64,000 nt of DNA from NCBI RefSeq assembly GCF_900324475.1, contig NZ_LT992502.1, positions 3,596,001 to 3,660,000 of the forward strand, read 5' to 3'. The notes beneath the pieces were generated by a model. The model saw only the letters and a program-made list of their open reading frames with translations. It was not told the DNA's origin and made no database searches. Shown here piece by piece: positions 57,701 to 64,000 of this stretch. This stretch comes from Enterobacter bugandensis. Lineage in GTDB: Bacteria > Pseudomonadota > Gammaproteobacteria > Enterobacterales > Enterobacteriaceae. Every line of letters starts with the position of its first letter. Positions within the stretch are counted from its first letter, which is position 1. The position numbers and the translations under genes are program-made.

Positions 57701-58878
57701 TCAACATCACCCCAACCGCGCAGCCGATGAATGCGGTGAATGATGTCAGCACCGCGATGGACGTGACGTCGGTACACCACACCGCCGCGTACTCGGATAC
57801 AACCGTCGGGTCGGCGAGCTGGAACGCCGCGCTGCTCGCTTCAACCCAAGGCTCCGGCTCCGGCACCTTCGTGGTGGATGCCAATACCGCGCTGCACAAC
57901 GTGGTGCTGTCATTTAACGTCGCCTCGTTGCTGACGCTTACAGGGTTGACGGTTGACTGGACGCTGACCAACGGCGCCACCACCGTCAGAACCGGCTCGT
58001 TCAACGGCGGGCTGCTGCTGGGCGGCACGGCAACGGTCAACCTGACGGGTCTCGACCTGGAGGCGGGGACCTACACCCTGAGCTATACCGGCAGAATGGG
58101 GCCACTGGGAGTAGGAAATATCACCATCACCCCAAGCGTCACCGGCACAAGCTACTCGCTGTCGCAGTTCGACGCCACGGGCACCCACACCGTTGACGGC
58201 AACATTTTCGACGGCACCGGTTCCGCAGGGACGATGGACCAGCTGCACTCGGTGGATACCCGCGTGAGCATTACCGGCTACGACGGCGTTACCACTACGC
58301 TGGATCCCTACACCGGCAGCACGCAGTCGAGCATCACGGGTCACTACGGCACGCTGGCGATTGCCGCAGACGGCAGTTACACCTATACGCTCAACCCGGG
58401 GATATCGCTCTCTACCATTACCACGAAGGAGGTCTTTAACTACACCCTGACCGATGCCAACGGCACCACGGACACCGCGTCGCTGACCATCAACATGGCG
58501 CCGAAATTTATCAGTTCGGAGCATAACGATGTGATTAGCGGTACGGCCTACGGCGACACGCTGATTTATCAGGTGCTGAACAGCACGGCGGGCAACGCGA
58601 CGGGGGGCAACATCACCAGCGCTGGCGGCGACCACTGGACGAACTTCTCCCTGGCGCAGGGAGACAAGATCGACATTGGCGATCTGCTGGTGGGCTGGGA
58701 CGGGAATACCGCCTCGCTGGGGAATTATATCAATGTCACGCAAAGCGGTAGCAACACTGTGATCTCCATCGACCGTGACGGCGCAGGGAGCACCTACACT
58801 AATACTGCACTCGTTACGCTTGATAACGTGCAGACCACGTACGACGAGCTTGTGAACCAGCAACACATCATTACCTGA
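48772..58878 (+). CDS. bapA: Giant Bap-type biofilm adhesin exported by type I secretion
   Basis: Surface adhesin of 3368 residues. Residues 1-130 are a BapA-type N-terminal prefix. A hydrophobic segment (AIWPWALGGIVAAGAIAAVASSS) and a Gly/Asp/Asn/Pro-rich linker follow. About 23 Ig-like repeats (~100 residues each, a few shorter) fill residues ~168-2470; the consensus is APxxPVIxxVxDDVGxxxGxL…TNDxTPTLSGTAEA…W.FTP…L..G.H…ATDAAGN. Three larger modules (~250 residues each) end in GxYGTLxIxxDGSYTYxL blocks. The last ~125 residues (HNDVISGTAYGDTL…) form the C-terminal secretion signal. I noticed no cysteine. The secretion genes follow directly. Confidence 0.93.
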   Translation: MSQISVISKLTGVETTTEGTQVTLSHSSIVELHVERADVSHFARSGNDLVVTLHSGEVITLKNFYVTDAQGVSQLVLQESDGALWWIEDPTGAATYESIASTDALLAASGSDAGGAAIWPWALGGIVAAGAIAAVASSSGGGGGDDDDGNNNNPNPNPSTPVDPTNPDTTPPNAPSSLQFSSDGKSVTGTAEPGSTITLKDANGNVLGTGKTGSDGNFTVSLGTPLTNGEQVTATATDAAGNTSQGTTITAPDLTAPDAPTIGSVTDDIDPQTGSVTNGGSTNDPRPQLSGTAEAGSTVTIYDGGVAIGTALVASNGTWTFTPSTDLTESTHQITVRATDAAGNLGPASPVFTLTVDLTPPTAPTAIVLTDDTGAIRGTITAGTPTDASKPILAGTGEPGGTITIYDNGVAVGTTTVLPNGTWSVTPDGPLADGTHTITVVETDAAGNQSAASEPIIFTVDTTPPLAPGDLVVSNDGGTITGTAEPGSTVTIREGDAILGTPVADSEGNFSLTLTPPKLNGEILTADATDAAGNTGPATSAAAPDISPPQAPVIVSVIDDVLNTTGPVDQNGLTNDRAPTLNGTGEPGSTITIFNGSDIIGTVVVPSSGLWNFTPPSPLADGTYVLTATATDAAGNPSGQSNAWTIIVDGTAPAAPVITQVVDDVPGRTGSLDLNETTNDSTPTLSGTAAANATVTIRVDGVDIGTTVADGLGAWSFTPDTPIAEGQHTLTAVATDAAGNISDVSNSWGIIIDSVAPDAPVITQVVDDVPERLGALNSGDSTNDTTPTLNGTAEPGSIVTIRQDGVDLTTIVIDSSGTWTYTPTTPLVNGTYTFTAVTTDGAGNTSQPSGGFTLTVDTTPPAAATIATVTDDVGGVNGPLTSGDTTDDTQPLLQGTAPADAVITVYDGTTLLGTATLDGSGGWSFTPVIPLTDGPHTLTVHATDAAGNTTISTPFELTVDTVPPATPDIPAITVNPDGTETPLNPGETTRDTTPTLSGTGNPGDTVTIYNGGVKLDDVLVDGTGNWTWTPATPLPNGTYDITLTVTNMDGTGNESAPSQPVTITIDTDAPTAPAAPVITDSVSQITGPVPDGGTTNDPRPILSGTGTANDVINITDTVNGTPTIVGTVTVDSNGNWSWRPDSNIGEGSHVYTATATDEAGNVSDPSPAITITVDTVAPDVPVFDAVGGQPNGGLITDATPTVGGTGTTGDTVIVYNNGVEVGRVDVVNGEWSFVLPPQQDGLLNITVAGVDAAGNVSAPSPVVSVTLDTLAPEIPVISAVADSQLSNNQLYTQDGTPTLTGTGEPGTTVIVSVNGTPSAVTVTVQPDGTWSWTADATLPDATYTFTVSSSDPAGNLSGSSAPVSVTVDTVAPADPGNMSLPDEGTPLTGTGEAGSIITVTNGTTVIGTGVVGSDGSFSIALSPAQLDPTTLTVTATDAAGNASADVPFIVTDSPLELPQVPVITAIVDDVDPVTGDVKGKTTNDTTPTLTGTAEAGSVITIYQDGSTTPLTTVTADGSGNWSYTPAALGEGLHTFEVTATLNGATSGRSPAASVTVDLTAPGTPTIGSVIDDVGPVTGPLTSGQTTNDSQPTLTGTGAVGDTISIYNNGVLLDSVVVGNTGTWSYTTPALPEGSNVLTIRETDPAGNQSGPSADFTIVVDSISTTPVITSVTDNVGNTATPVASGSETNDATPTLSGTADANSIVTIFDGATQIAVVTADGTGAWSFTPETALVEGPHAFTVQATDPQGNLSLVSAPWSVVVDLTAPTVPTLDTVSDNVPGGVTGNLTSGQATNDNTPTISGTGQAGSTIYIMNNGTQLGTTTVDGNGNWSFTPTTPLDDGSYSLRAYATDAAGNASANSSVFAFTVDTAGPGVPVVTSVIDDVAPITGTLTSGNSTNDARPTFNGTGDVGSTVHVIVDGNEIGTAVVNAQGSWTFTPGTDLIDGPHAITFNATDAAGNVGTATAPFNLTVDTGVPSAPVISAAADNVGSIQTPLTSGQSTDDTTPTLSGTATANATVTIYENGQPVGTALADGTGAWNFTPSTPLAAGSHTWTATVTDAAGNISPASPGFTLVVDSTAPTAPVISQAIDDVGSITGPITSGQTTDDTVPRLVGTSEPFATVNIYEGTTLVGTGTADGSGSWSILLNTTLTEGAHSFTAQATDAAGNTSASSASFSLTIDTAPPALPVLTSILDDVGNAATPVANGGITNDAQPTLSGTAEAGSTVKIFDNGVQIGSVIATGGAWSYTPSPALGNGPHTLTFTATDATGNASAPTAGYTINVDTLAPAAPVISSVIDDVGSVIGPVTGTNPTNDTRPALSGTAEANATVRIYDGITLVGTVTADGNGNWTLPETTTLTQGTHNFTATATDAAGNTSPASAVTTIIVDLTAPTAPTGTFNADGSVLTGNAEAGSTVTIRLTDGSTVTTTAGSNGTYSYTFVNKQTEGQTLQITATDAAGNISQPGSALAPVVPLSASNNVEELDLSTTATVTNSQYSDYGFLLVGAVGNVLTLLGNDTAQVNFTVGSGGSADIVVNANATGAVLSLLNTLELVVQRFDTVNNTWTTVVDTGQPQFADLLTLGATGVSLNLTGLADGNYRVLSYNTNLLATGSYTSLDVAVKETGPGTVTGDTSLGGNVITDVDPTAGSDNAPAGATVTAVTNAQGVTTSVTADGTVIQGQYGTLTINRDGSYTYDLTNTSASVIGRTESFSYTITHNGVSASANLVLSLGTGTATSGIVAVDDTNSLTFDTTVNAIDNGTSSQGGFTLVGINLGNTLGLNLLDDMTNPIIYNVEEGTTRTMTIQASVGGVALASVFDLYVYKFNNATQTFEQMRVEPGWLRAPLLGGTSPQLTLQLPAGEYLFLLNTAAGITALTAYTLNVLQDHVYSVASVSASTTGDVLSDDIAPVGTLVTEVNGVAVNSSGLTNITGEYGTLSINAAGEYTYTLNSGVGVDHISTPDTFVYTITAPDGTKDTASLNITPTAQPMNAVNDVSTAMDVTSVHHTAAYSDTTVGSASWNAALLASTQGSGSGTFVVDANTALHNVVLSFNVASLLTLTGLTVDWTLTNGATTVRTGSFNGGLLLGGTATVNLTGLDLEAGTYTLSYTGRMGPLGVGNITITPSVTGTSYSLSQFDATGTHTVDGNIFDGTGSAGTMDQLHSVDTRVSITGYDGVTTTLDPYTGSTQSSITGHYGTLAIAADGSYTYTLNPGISLSTITTKEVFNYTLTDANGTTDTASLTINMAPKFISSEHNDVISGTAYGDTLIYQVLNSTAGNATGGNITSAGGDHWTNFSLAQGDKIDIGDLLVGWDGNTASLGNYINVTQSGSNTVISIDRDGAGSTYTNTALVTLDNVQTTYDELVNQQHIIT

Positions 58879-58958
58879 TAGCACCTGCAGGACATGACCC
58901 GGGCGCACAGCGCCCGGGCATAAATAATAAAGCTGTACTTATTTATTAGGGACAAGAC

Positions 58959-60362
58959 ATGGGAATAAAGATGCCTTACTGGTGGCTCTCGTGCTGCCTG
59001 ATATCTGTACCCGCCATCGCGGCAAACCCGGCGGCAACCATCAATACCGGACAGCTCCGCGAAACGCAGGAACTCCCCTCACTGAATGGCCGCGTCGCTC
59101 CGGTGGCAGGCAAAGCCGCTCCCGGTTCACTACAGCTTGGCGAGGCCGTTAATCGCGCCGTCACCTGGCACCCGGCGATCGCTGAAGCCGTGGGCAAACT
59201 CTACGAACAGAACGAAGAGGTCGACGTCGCCAAATCGAAATACTATCCGCAAATCAACGCCGGCATGGACAACGGGTATTCCCACGATGGCGACCAGAAC
59301 GGCTTTACGCCGTCGCTGGTGCTCTCTCTTTCACAGATGCTCTACGACTTCGGCAAAGTGGCAAGCCAGGTGCGGGCCGAAAACGCCGGGGTCGCCCAGC
59401 AGCAGGCCAACGTGCTGGTCAGTATCGACACCATCGCCCACGATACCGCTATCGCCATGGTGCAGGTGCAAACCTGGCAGCAGATGGTCGACACCGCCAA
59501 AGAGCAGCTTGACGCCCTCTCATCAATCGGCACCCTGACCCGCCAGCGTAACGACGAAGGGGCCACTTCCCTGTCTGACGTGGTGCAGACCGACGCGCGC
59601 ATTGAAGGGGCGCGCGCCCAGCTGATGCAGTATCAGGCCAGCCTCGACAGCGCCCGCGCCACGCTGATGAGCTTTCTCGGCTGGAACAGCCTGAACGATA
59701 TCAGCAATGACTTTCCGCAGAAGCTGGCCCGCAGTTGCGATATCGCCGAGCCGGACGATCGTCTGGTGCCTGCGGTCCTCGCCGCCTGGGCACAGGCGAA
59801 CGTCGCTCAGGCTAACCTTGACTACGCCGACGCGCAGATGACGCCAACCGTCTCGCTGGAGCCGGAAGTCCGTCACTATCTGAACGATCGCTACGCGGGT
59901 AACGAAACGCGGGACCGCACCCAATATTCCGCCTGGGTGAAAGTCCAGATGCCGCTCTATCAGGGCGGCGGACTCACCGCCCGACGCAACGCCGCCGGTC
60001 ACGCGGTGGAAGCGGCGCAGTCGACCATTCAGCGCACGCGCCTCGATGTCCGCCAGAAGCTGCTGGAGGCCCGCAGCCAGGTCATGAGCCTGCAAAGCAC
60101 GCTGCAAATTCAGGGCCGCCAGGAGGCGCTCAGCGCCCGCACCCGCGAGCTCTACCAGCAGCAGTATCTCGATCTCGGCTCGCGCCCGCTGCTGGACGTG
60201 CTCAACGCCGAGCAGGAGGTCTATCAGGCGCGCTTTACCCAGCAGCAGACCCTCGGTCAGCTGCATCAGCTGCAGCTCAACTGCCTGTATAACACCGGGC
60301 AATTGCGTCATGCGTTCGATCTTGATAACCGCACCATCCAGACCGTGGAGATCCAGCCATGA
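58959..60362 (+). CDS. bapB: TolC-family outer-membrane channel of the Bap secretion system
   Basis: 467 residues with signal peptide (…LISVPAIAA). It shows two repeats of the outer-membrane efflux family: AVNRAVTWHPAIAEAVGKLYEQNEEVDVAKSKYYPQINAG and the C-terminal RTRLDVRQKLLEARSQVMSL…EQEVYQARFTQQQTLGQL. Forms the exit duct for BapA. AGGGA lies seven bases before the ATG, 80 bp after bapA. Its stop overlaps the start of the ABC gene (ATGA). Confidence 0.9.
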   Translation: MGIKMPYWWLSCCLISVPAIAANPAATINTGQLRETQELPSLNGRVAPVAGKAAPGSLQLGEAVNRAVTWHPAIAEAVGKLYEQNEEVDVAKSKYYPQINAGMDNGYSHDGDQNGFTPSLVLSLSQMLYDFGKVASQVRAENAGVAQQQANVLVSIDTIAHDTAIAMVQVQTWQQMVDTAKEQLDALSSIGTLTRQRNDEGATSLSDVVQTDARIEGARAQLMQYQASLDSARATLMSFLGWNSLNDISNDFPQKLARSCDIAEPDDRLVPAVLAAWAQANVAQANLDYADAQMTPTVSLEPEVRHYLNDRYAGNETRDRTQYSAWVKVQMPLYQGGGLTARRNAAGHAVEAAQSTIQRTRLDVRQKLLEARSQVMSLQSTLQIQGRQEALSARTRELYQQQYLDLGSRPLLDVLNAEQEVYQARFTQQQTLGQLHQLQLNCLYNTGQLRHAFDLDNRTIQTVEIQP

Positions 60363-62554
60363 AGCAACGCGACATCCCGCAGGGGGAAACGATGACGGAT
60401 GAGGCGCTGGAGCAGTGGGCTCAGGCGTTTGGCTTTGTCGCCACGCGCTACCGCGTTGCCTGTTCGCCAGGCTCGCTCGTCGCGGGCGCGCCGTGGCTGA
60501 AAGGCAAACCGATGGTGCCCGCGCTGACTCAGCTTGCCCGTGAAGCCGGGCTGACGTTCCAGCTGCTGACGGCCGATCAGCAGTCGATCAACAGCTGGCG
60601 TCTGCCGGTGGTGGTGGCGCTGAACGACGGAAAAATCGGCGTGATCGAGAATTTCGACGGAGAAGATACGCTCGAGGTCAGCTTTTTCGACGACAAGACA
60701 TACACCAACCGCCTGTCGATGAGCGCAATGCTGCCCGCCATCCGCCACGTTATCGCCCTGCGTCCGCTGGCCGCGCTGAAAGACAGCCGCGTGGACGCCT
60801 ACATCTCAAAGTACCGTCCGGACTGGCTCTACCGGCTGGTGATGCGCGACCTGCGCCCCTACAGCTGGGTGATGCTGGCGGCGCTGTTTATCAACGTGCT
60901 CTCCCTCTCCGGCATTGTCTTTTCCATGCAGGTGTATGACCGGGTGATCCCCGCCCAGTCCTACCCGACGCTCTACGTGCTGACCATCGGAGTGCTGATC
61001 GCCACCCTGTTTGGCTTTGTGCTGCGCGTTGCGCGCGGGCACATTATGGATCTGCTGGGCAAACGCTCGGATCTGCGCGTCTCGGATCGCGTGTTCGGCC
61101 ACGCGTTACGGCTGCGCCACAGCGCCATTCCGCGCTCCACCGGCAGCTTTATCTCCCAGCTGCGCGAGCTGGAGCAGATCCGCGAGATGGTCACCTCCTC
61201 CACCATCTCGACGATTGTCGATCTGCCCTTCTTCTTCCTGTTTGTGGTGGTGCTGGCGATCATCGCCCCGCAGCTGGCGTGGATCGCCCCGGTGGCGGCA
61301 GTGATCATGGTGCTGCCGGGCCTGCTGCTGCAAAAAAAGCTGGCGGAGCTGGCGAAGCAGTCGGCGCATGAATCCACCCTGCGCAACGCGGTGCTGGTGG
61401 AGAGCGTGCAGGGGCTGGAGGACATCAAGCTGATGCAGGCGGAGAACCGCTTTTTGCAGCAGTGGAACAGCTATATCCAGATCACCGCGGAATCCGGCCT
61501 GCGCACCCGCGAGCTGACGCAGAACCTGATCAGCTGGGGGATGACCGTCCAGAGCCTGGTTTACGCCGCCGTGATCGTGGTTGGCGCGCCGATGGTGATT
61601 GACGGCACGCTGACCACCGGCTCGGTGGTAGCCGCCTCAATGCTGGCCTCCCGGATGATCGCCCCGATGGCGACGCTGTGCGGCGTGCTCGCCCGCTGGC
61701 AGCAGGTTAAGGCCGCCAAAGAGGGGCTGGACAGCATTATGCAGCTTCCTACTGAAAATCAGCGTGAAGAGACGCCGATCCGCCAGGACGTGCTGCGCGG
61801 ACACTATCTTTTCGAGCAGGCGCAGTTCCGCTATCAGCCGGAAGATCCGCGCATGGCGCTGCGCATTAACCGTCTGGAGATCAGGCCGGGCGAGAAAGTG
61901 GCGATCCTCGGGCGTAACGGCGCGGGCAAATCCACTCTCCTGCAGGCGATGGCGGGCGGCATGGATCTGGCCGCCGGCGAGTTGCGGCTCGACAACCTCA
62001 GTCTGCCGCATCTGGACGTGGCCGACGTGCGGCGAAACGTCGGCTTTATGACCCAGAACGCGCGGCTGTTTTACGGCACCCTGCGCGAGAACATCACCCT
62101 CGGCATGCCGCGCGCCACCGACGAAGAGATTTTCGAGGTGCTGGAGATGTGCGGCGCAGCCAGCTTTGTGCAGAAGCTGCCGAAGGGGCTGGACTACCCG
62201 ATTATGGAGAACGGCGTGGGATTGTCCGGCGGGCAGCGGCAGTCGATTCTGCTGGCGCGGATGCTGCTGCGCGATCCGAATATCGTGCTGATGGACGAGC
62301 CGACCGCCTCCCTTGATGAACACACCGAGCGGGAATTTATCCAGCGCCTGGGGGCGTGGCTCGGCAACCGGACGCTGGTTGTCGCCACCCACCGCGTGCC
62401 GGTGCTGGAGCTGGTGGAGCGCGTGGTCGTGCTGAAAGATGGGATGCTGGTCATGGACGCGCCAAAAGCGCAGGCGCTGAACAACAGCCGCATGCAGCAA
62501 CAGCAGCAGGCAGCAACCGGACGGGAGTGGAAAAATGAAAATCAGTCAGCGTGA
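60359..62554 (+). CDS. bapC: Type I secretion ABC exporter (LapB/BapC type)
   Basis: 731 residues. An N-terminal C39-like domain without a catalytic Cys (residues ~1-140) probably binds the substrate; six membrane helices follow (from VMLAALFINVLSLSGIVFSM). The ATPase domain has Walker A GRNGAGKST (~518-526), signature LSGGQRQ, Walker B IVLMDEPTASLD and switch His in VATHR. Energises BapA export across the inner membrane. Overlaps bapB at its start and bapD at its end. Confidence 0.94.
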   Translation: MKQRDIPQGETMTDEALEQWAQAFGFVATRYRVACSPGSLVAGAPWLKGKPMVPALTQLAREAGLTFQLLTADQQSINSWRLPVVVALNDGKIGVIENFDGEDTLEVSFFDDKTYTNRLSMSAMLPAIRHVIALRPLAALKDSRVDAYISKYRPDWLYRLVMRDLRPYSWVMLAALFINVLSLSGIVFSMQVYDRVIPAQSYPTLYVLTIGVLIATLFGFVLRVARGHIMDLLGKRSDLRVSDRVFGHALRLRHSAIPRSTGSFISQLRELEQIREMVTSSTISTIVDLPFFFLFVVVLAIIAPQLAWIAPVAAVIMVLPGLLLQKKLAELAKQSAHESTLRNAVLVESVQGLEDIKLMQAENRFLQQWNSYIQITAESGLRTRELTQNLISWGMTVQSLVYAAVIVVGAPMVIDGTLTTGSVVAASMLASRMIAPMATLCGVLARWQQVKAAKEGLDSIMQLPTENQREETPIRQDVLRGHYLFEQAQFRYQPEDPRMALRINRLEIRPGEKVAILGRNGAGKSTLLQAMAGGMDLAAGELRLDNLSLPHLDVADVRRNVGFMTQNARLFYGTLRENITLGMPRATDEEIFEVLEMCGAASFVQKLPKGLDYPIMENGVGLSGGQRQSILLARMLLRDPNIVLMDEPTASLDEHTEREFIQRLGAWLGNRTLVVATHRVPVLELVERVVVLKDGMLVMDAPKAQALNNSRMQQQQQAATGREWKNENQSA

Positions 62555-63734
62555 CGTAGCGGCGATGGACGATCTGGATAATGCGCTCGACTCCGAAAGC
62601 GGCTATACCGGCGCGCGGCGGATTGTGATCTTCTCGCTGCTGATGTTTGTCGCGCTGGGCGTCTGGGCGTGGTTTGGGATGCTGGATGAAGTCTCAACGG
62701 GAACCGGAAAAGTGATCCCCAGCTCGCGCGAGCAGGTGTTGCAGTCGCTGGATGGGGGGATCCTCACCGAGCTGAACGTTCACGAGGGCGATCAGGTGCA
62801 GGCCGGACAGGTGCTGGCGCGGCTGGATCCAACACGTTCCGAATCGAACGTCGGCGAAAGCGCGGCGCGCTACCGCGCGTCGCTTGCCTCCAGCGCCCGT
62901 CTGTACGCCGAGGTGAACGATCTGCCGCTGAAGTTCCCGCCTTCGCTGGAGAAATGGACCGAACTGACCGCCGCCGAAACGCGGCTCTACAATTCGCGCC
63001 GCGCGCAGCTGGAGGACACGCAGCGTGAACTGCGTTCAGCGTTAGATCTCGCAAACAAAGAGCTGGCAATCACCCAGCGGCTGGTAAAAACCGGCGCCGC
63101 CAGCCACGTGGAAGTGCTCCGCCTGCAGCGGCAGAAAAGCGACCTGGAGCTGAAGCTCACCGACGTGCGTTCCCAGTATTACGTTCAGGCGCGCGAGGCG
63201 TTATCCAAGGCCAACGCCGAGGTGGATATGGTCTCGGCGATCCTCAAAGGCCGCGAGGATTCCGTCACCCGCCTGACGGTAAAATCCCCGGTGCGCGGGA
63301 TCGTAAAAAACATCAAAGTCACCACCATCGGCGGCGTGATCCCGCCCAACGGCGAGCTGATGGAGATTGTGCCGGTGGACGATCATCTGCTGATTGAAAC
63401 CCGCCTCTCGCCGCGCGATATCGCCTTTATCCACCCGAACCAGGAGGCGCTGGTGAAGATCACCGCCTACGATTACGCCATCTACGGCGGGCTGCACGGG
63501 GTGGTGGAGACTATATCCCCGGACACTATCCAGGACGAGGCCAAGCCGGAGGTGTTCTACTACCGCGTGTTTATCCGCACCAGCCAGGATTACCTGGTGA
63601 ATAAGGCGGGCAGGCATTTCTCGATCGTGCCGGGGATGATTGCCACAGTGGACATCAAGACCGGAGAGAAAACGGTACTGGATTATCTGATCAAGCCGTT
63701 TAACCGGGCGAAGGAGGCGCTGAGGGAGCGATAG
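62535..63734 (+). CDS. bapD: HlyD-family membrane-fusion protein of the Bap secretion system
   Basis: 399 residues. A short cytoplasmic start, one membrane helix (RRIVIFSLLMFVALGVWAWFGML, ~29-51), a biotinyl-lipoyl-like half (LDGGILTELNVHEGDQVQAGQVLARLD), a coiled coil (~120-250), and a beta-barrel C-terminus (VKSPVRGIVKNIKVTTIGGVIPPNGELMEIVP). Links the ABC exporter to the outer-membrane channel. Starts inside the end of bapC (20 bp overlap), so bapBCD are one translational unit. Confidence 0.94.
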   Translation: MKISQRDVAAMDDLDNALDSESGYTGARRIVIFSLLMFVALGVWAWFGMLDEVSTGTGKVIPSSREQVLQSLDGGILTELNVHEGDQVQAGQVLARLDPTRSESNVGESAARYRASLASSARLYAEVNDLPLKFPPSLEKWTELTAAETRLYNSRRAQLEDTQRELRSALDLANKELAITQRLVKTGAASHVEVLRLQRQKSDLELKLTDVRSQYYVQAREALSKANAEVDMVSAILKGREDSVTRLTVKSPVRGIVKNIKVTTIGGVIPPNGELMEIVPVDDHLLIETRLSPRDIAFIHPNQEALVKITAYDYAIYGGLHGVVETISPDTIQDEAKPEVFYYRVFIRTSQDYLVNKAGRHFSIVPGMIATVDIKTGEKTVLDYLIKPFNRAKEALRER

Positions 63735-63749
63735 ACTTCGCCGGGCGAT

Positions 63750-64000
63750 GTGTTGCAGTATGAATATCTTGAGCCGCTCAATCTGAAAATTAGCGATCTC
63801 GCGGAAATGCTTAACGTGCACCGTAACACCATCAGTGCTCTCGTTAATAATAATCGTAAACTGACGGCCGATATGGCAATCAGACTGGCCAAGGCATTCG
63901 ATACCACCATTGAATTCTGGTTGAACCTGCAGCTAAACGTCGACGTCTGGGAAGCACAAACTAATTCCCGGACTCAGGAGGAGTTGAGCCGTATAAAAAC
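63750..64000 (+). pseudogene. HigA/VapI-type antitoxin gene lacking its normal start (cut by window edge)
   Basis: The frame from GTG 63750 reads YEYLEPLNLKISDLAEMLNV, a helix-turn-helix (HRNTISALVNNNRKLTADMAIRLAKAF), FWLNLQLNVDVWEAQ, and RTQEELSRIK, running off the window. This is the HigA family. These proteins usually start ~8-10 residues earlier with MK...TPGDIL; here the frame continues back only as TSPGDV to the bapD stop codon, in frame. No HigB toxin gene precedes it. So the gene has lost its beginning or uses GTG/TTG within it. Confidence 0.65.

Noticed and set aside
56530..58908. Long minus-strand open frames opposite bapA (about 416 and 332 codons)
   Set aside because: They are shadows of a GC-rich, repeat-rich gene: composition is Arg/His/Gln-rich with no family features, and they lie inside a convincing 10-kb coding sequence.

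Overview
The window is chromosomal DNA of an enteric bacterium, most likely Enterobacter or a close relative (Lelliottia/Leclercia). The backbone carries the familiar enterobacterial order tyrA-aroF, yfiL, yfiRNB, rplS-trmD-rimM-rpsP, ffh, ypjD, yfjD, grpE, nadK, recN, bamE, ratBA, smpB, ssrA. Protein sequences are close to those of E. coli, and the tmRNA encodes the tag ANDENYALAA. This genus call is an inference from recalled sequences and gene order, not from a search.

Layout. Positions 1-18.6 kb are conserved core: aromatic biosynthesis under TyrR-like boxes, a c-di-GMP control module (YfiR/YfiN/YfiB), a His/Met-rich membrane pair (DUF2946 + PepSY), the S16/RimM/TrmD/L19 operon, SRP Ffh, a sigma32-type grpE promoter, LexA boxes before recN, and smpB-ssrA. 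Positions 18.6-43.3 kb are an AT-rich island inserted at the 3' end of ssrA. The att-like sequence at the end of ssrA is repeated imperfectly at 43331-43345, followed by what looks like the original ssrA terminator. A decayed integrase start lies just inside the left end. ParB-like and VirB4-like fragments of an integrative conjugative element, plus three IS3-family remnants, lie within.

The island's intact cargo is two chaperone-usher fimbrial clusters. The first (19.5-29.3 kb, minus strand) is laid out like the Proteus mrp operon: major pilin, PapH-like pilin, usher, chaperone, four minor pilins and an MrpH-like histidine-rich tip adhesin. It then adds two unexpected genes: a PglL/Wzy_C-type O-oligosaccharyltransferase-like membrane protein and an IprA-like winged-helix regulator. 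A heptanucleotide tandem repeat and a perfect hairpin separate the major pilin from the rest. The second cluster (29.8-35.6 kb) has a chaperone, an usher, a tip adhesin gene split by a frameshift, a convergent major pilin and a second IprA-like regulator. A LuxR-like regulator and two MFS transporters complete the island.

Positions 43.4-47.5 kb return to ordinary genes: an Ada-type alkylation-response protein overlapping a PEP-mutase-family gene, an SDR oxidoreductase divergent from a LysR regulator, a 27-residue membrane peptide gene and a small repeat-rich secreted protein. Positions 48.8-63.7 kb hold bapABCD: a 3368-residue Bap-type adhesin with about 23 Ig-like repeats and its dedicated type I secretion system. 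The window ends in a HigA-like antitoxin gene that lacks its usual beginning. Together the window is rich in surface attachment functions (two fimbriae, one giant adhesin) and has a c-di-GMP switch nearby. Any regulatory connection between them is only inference.
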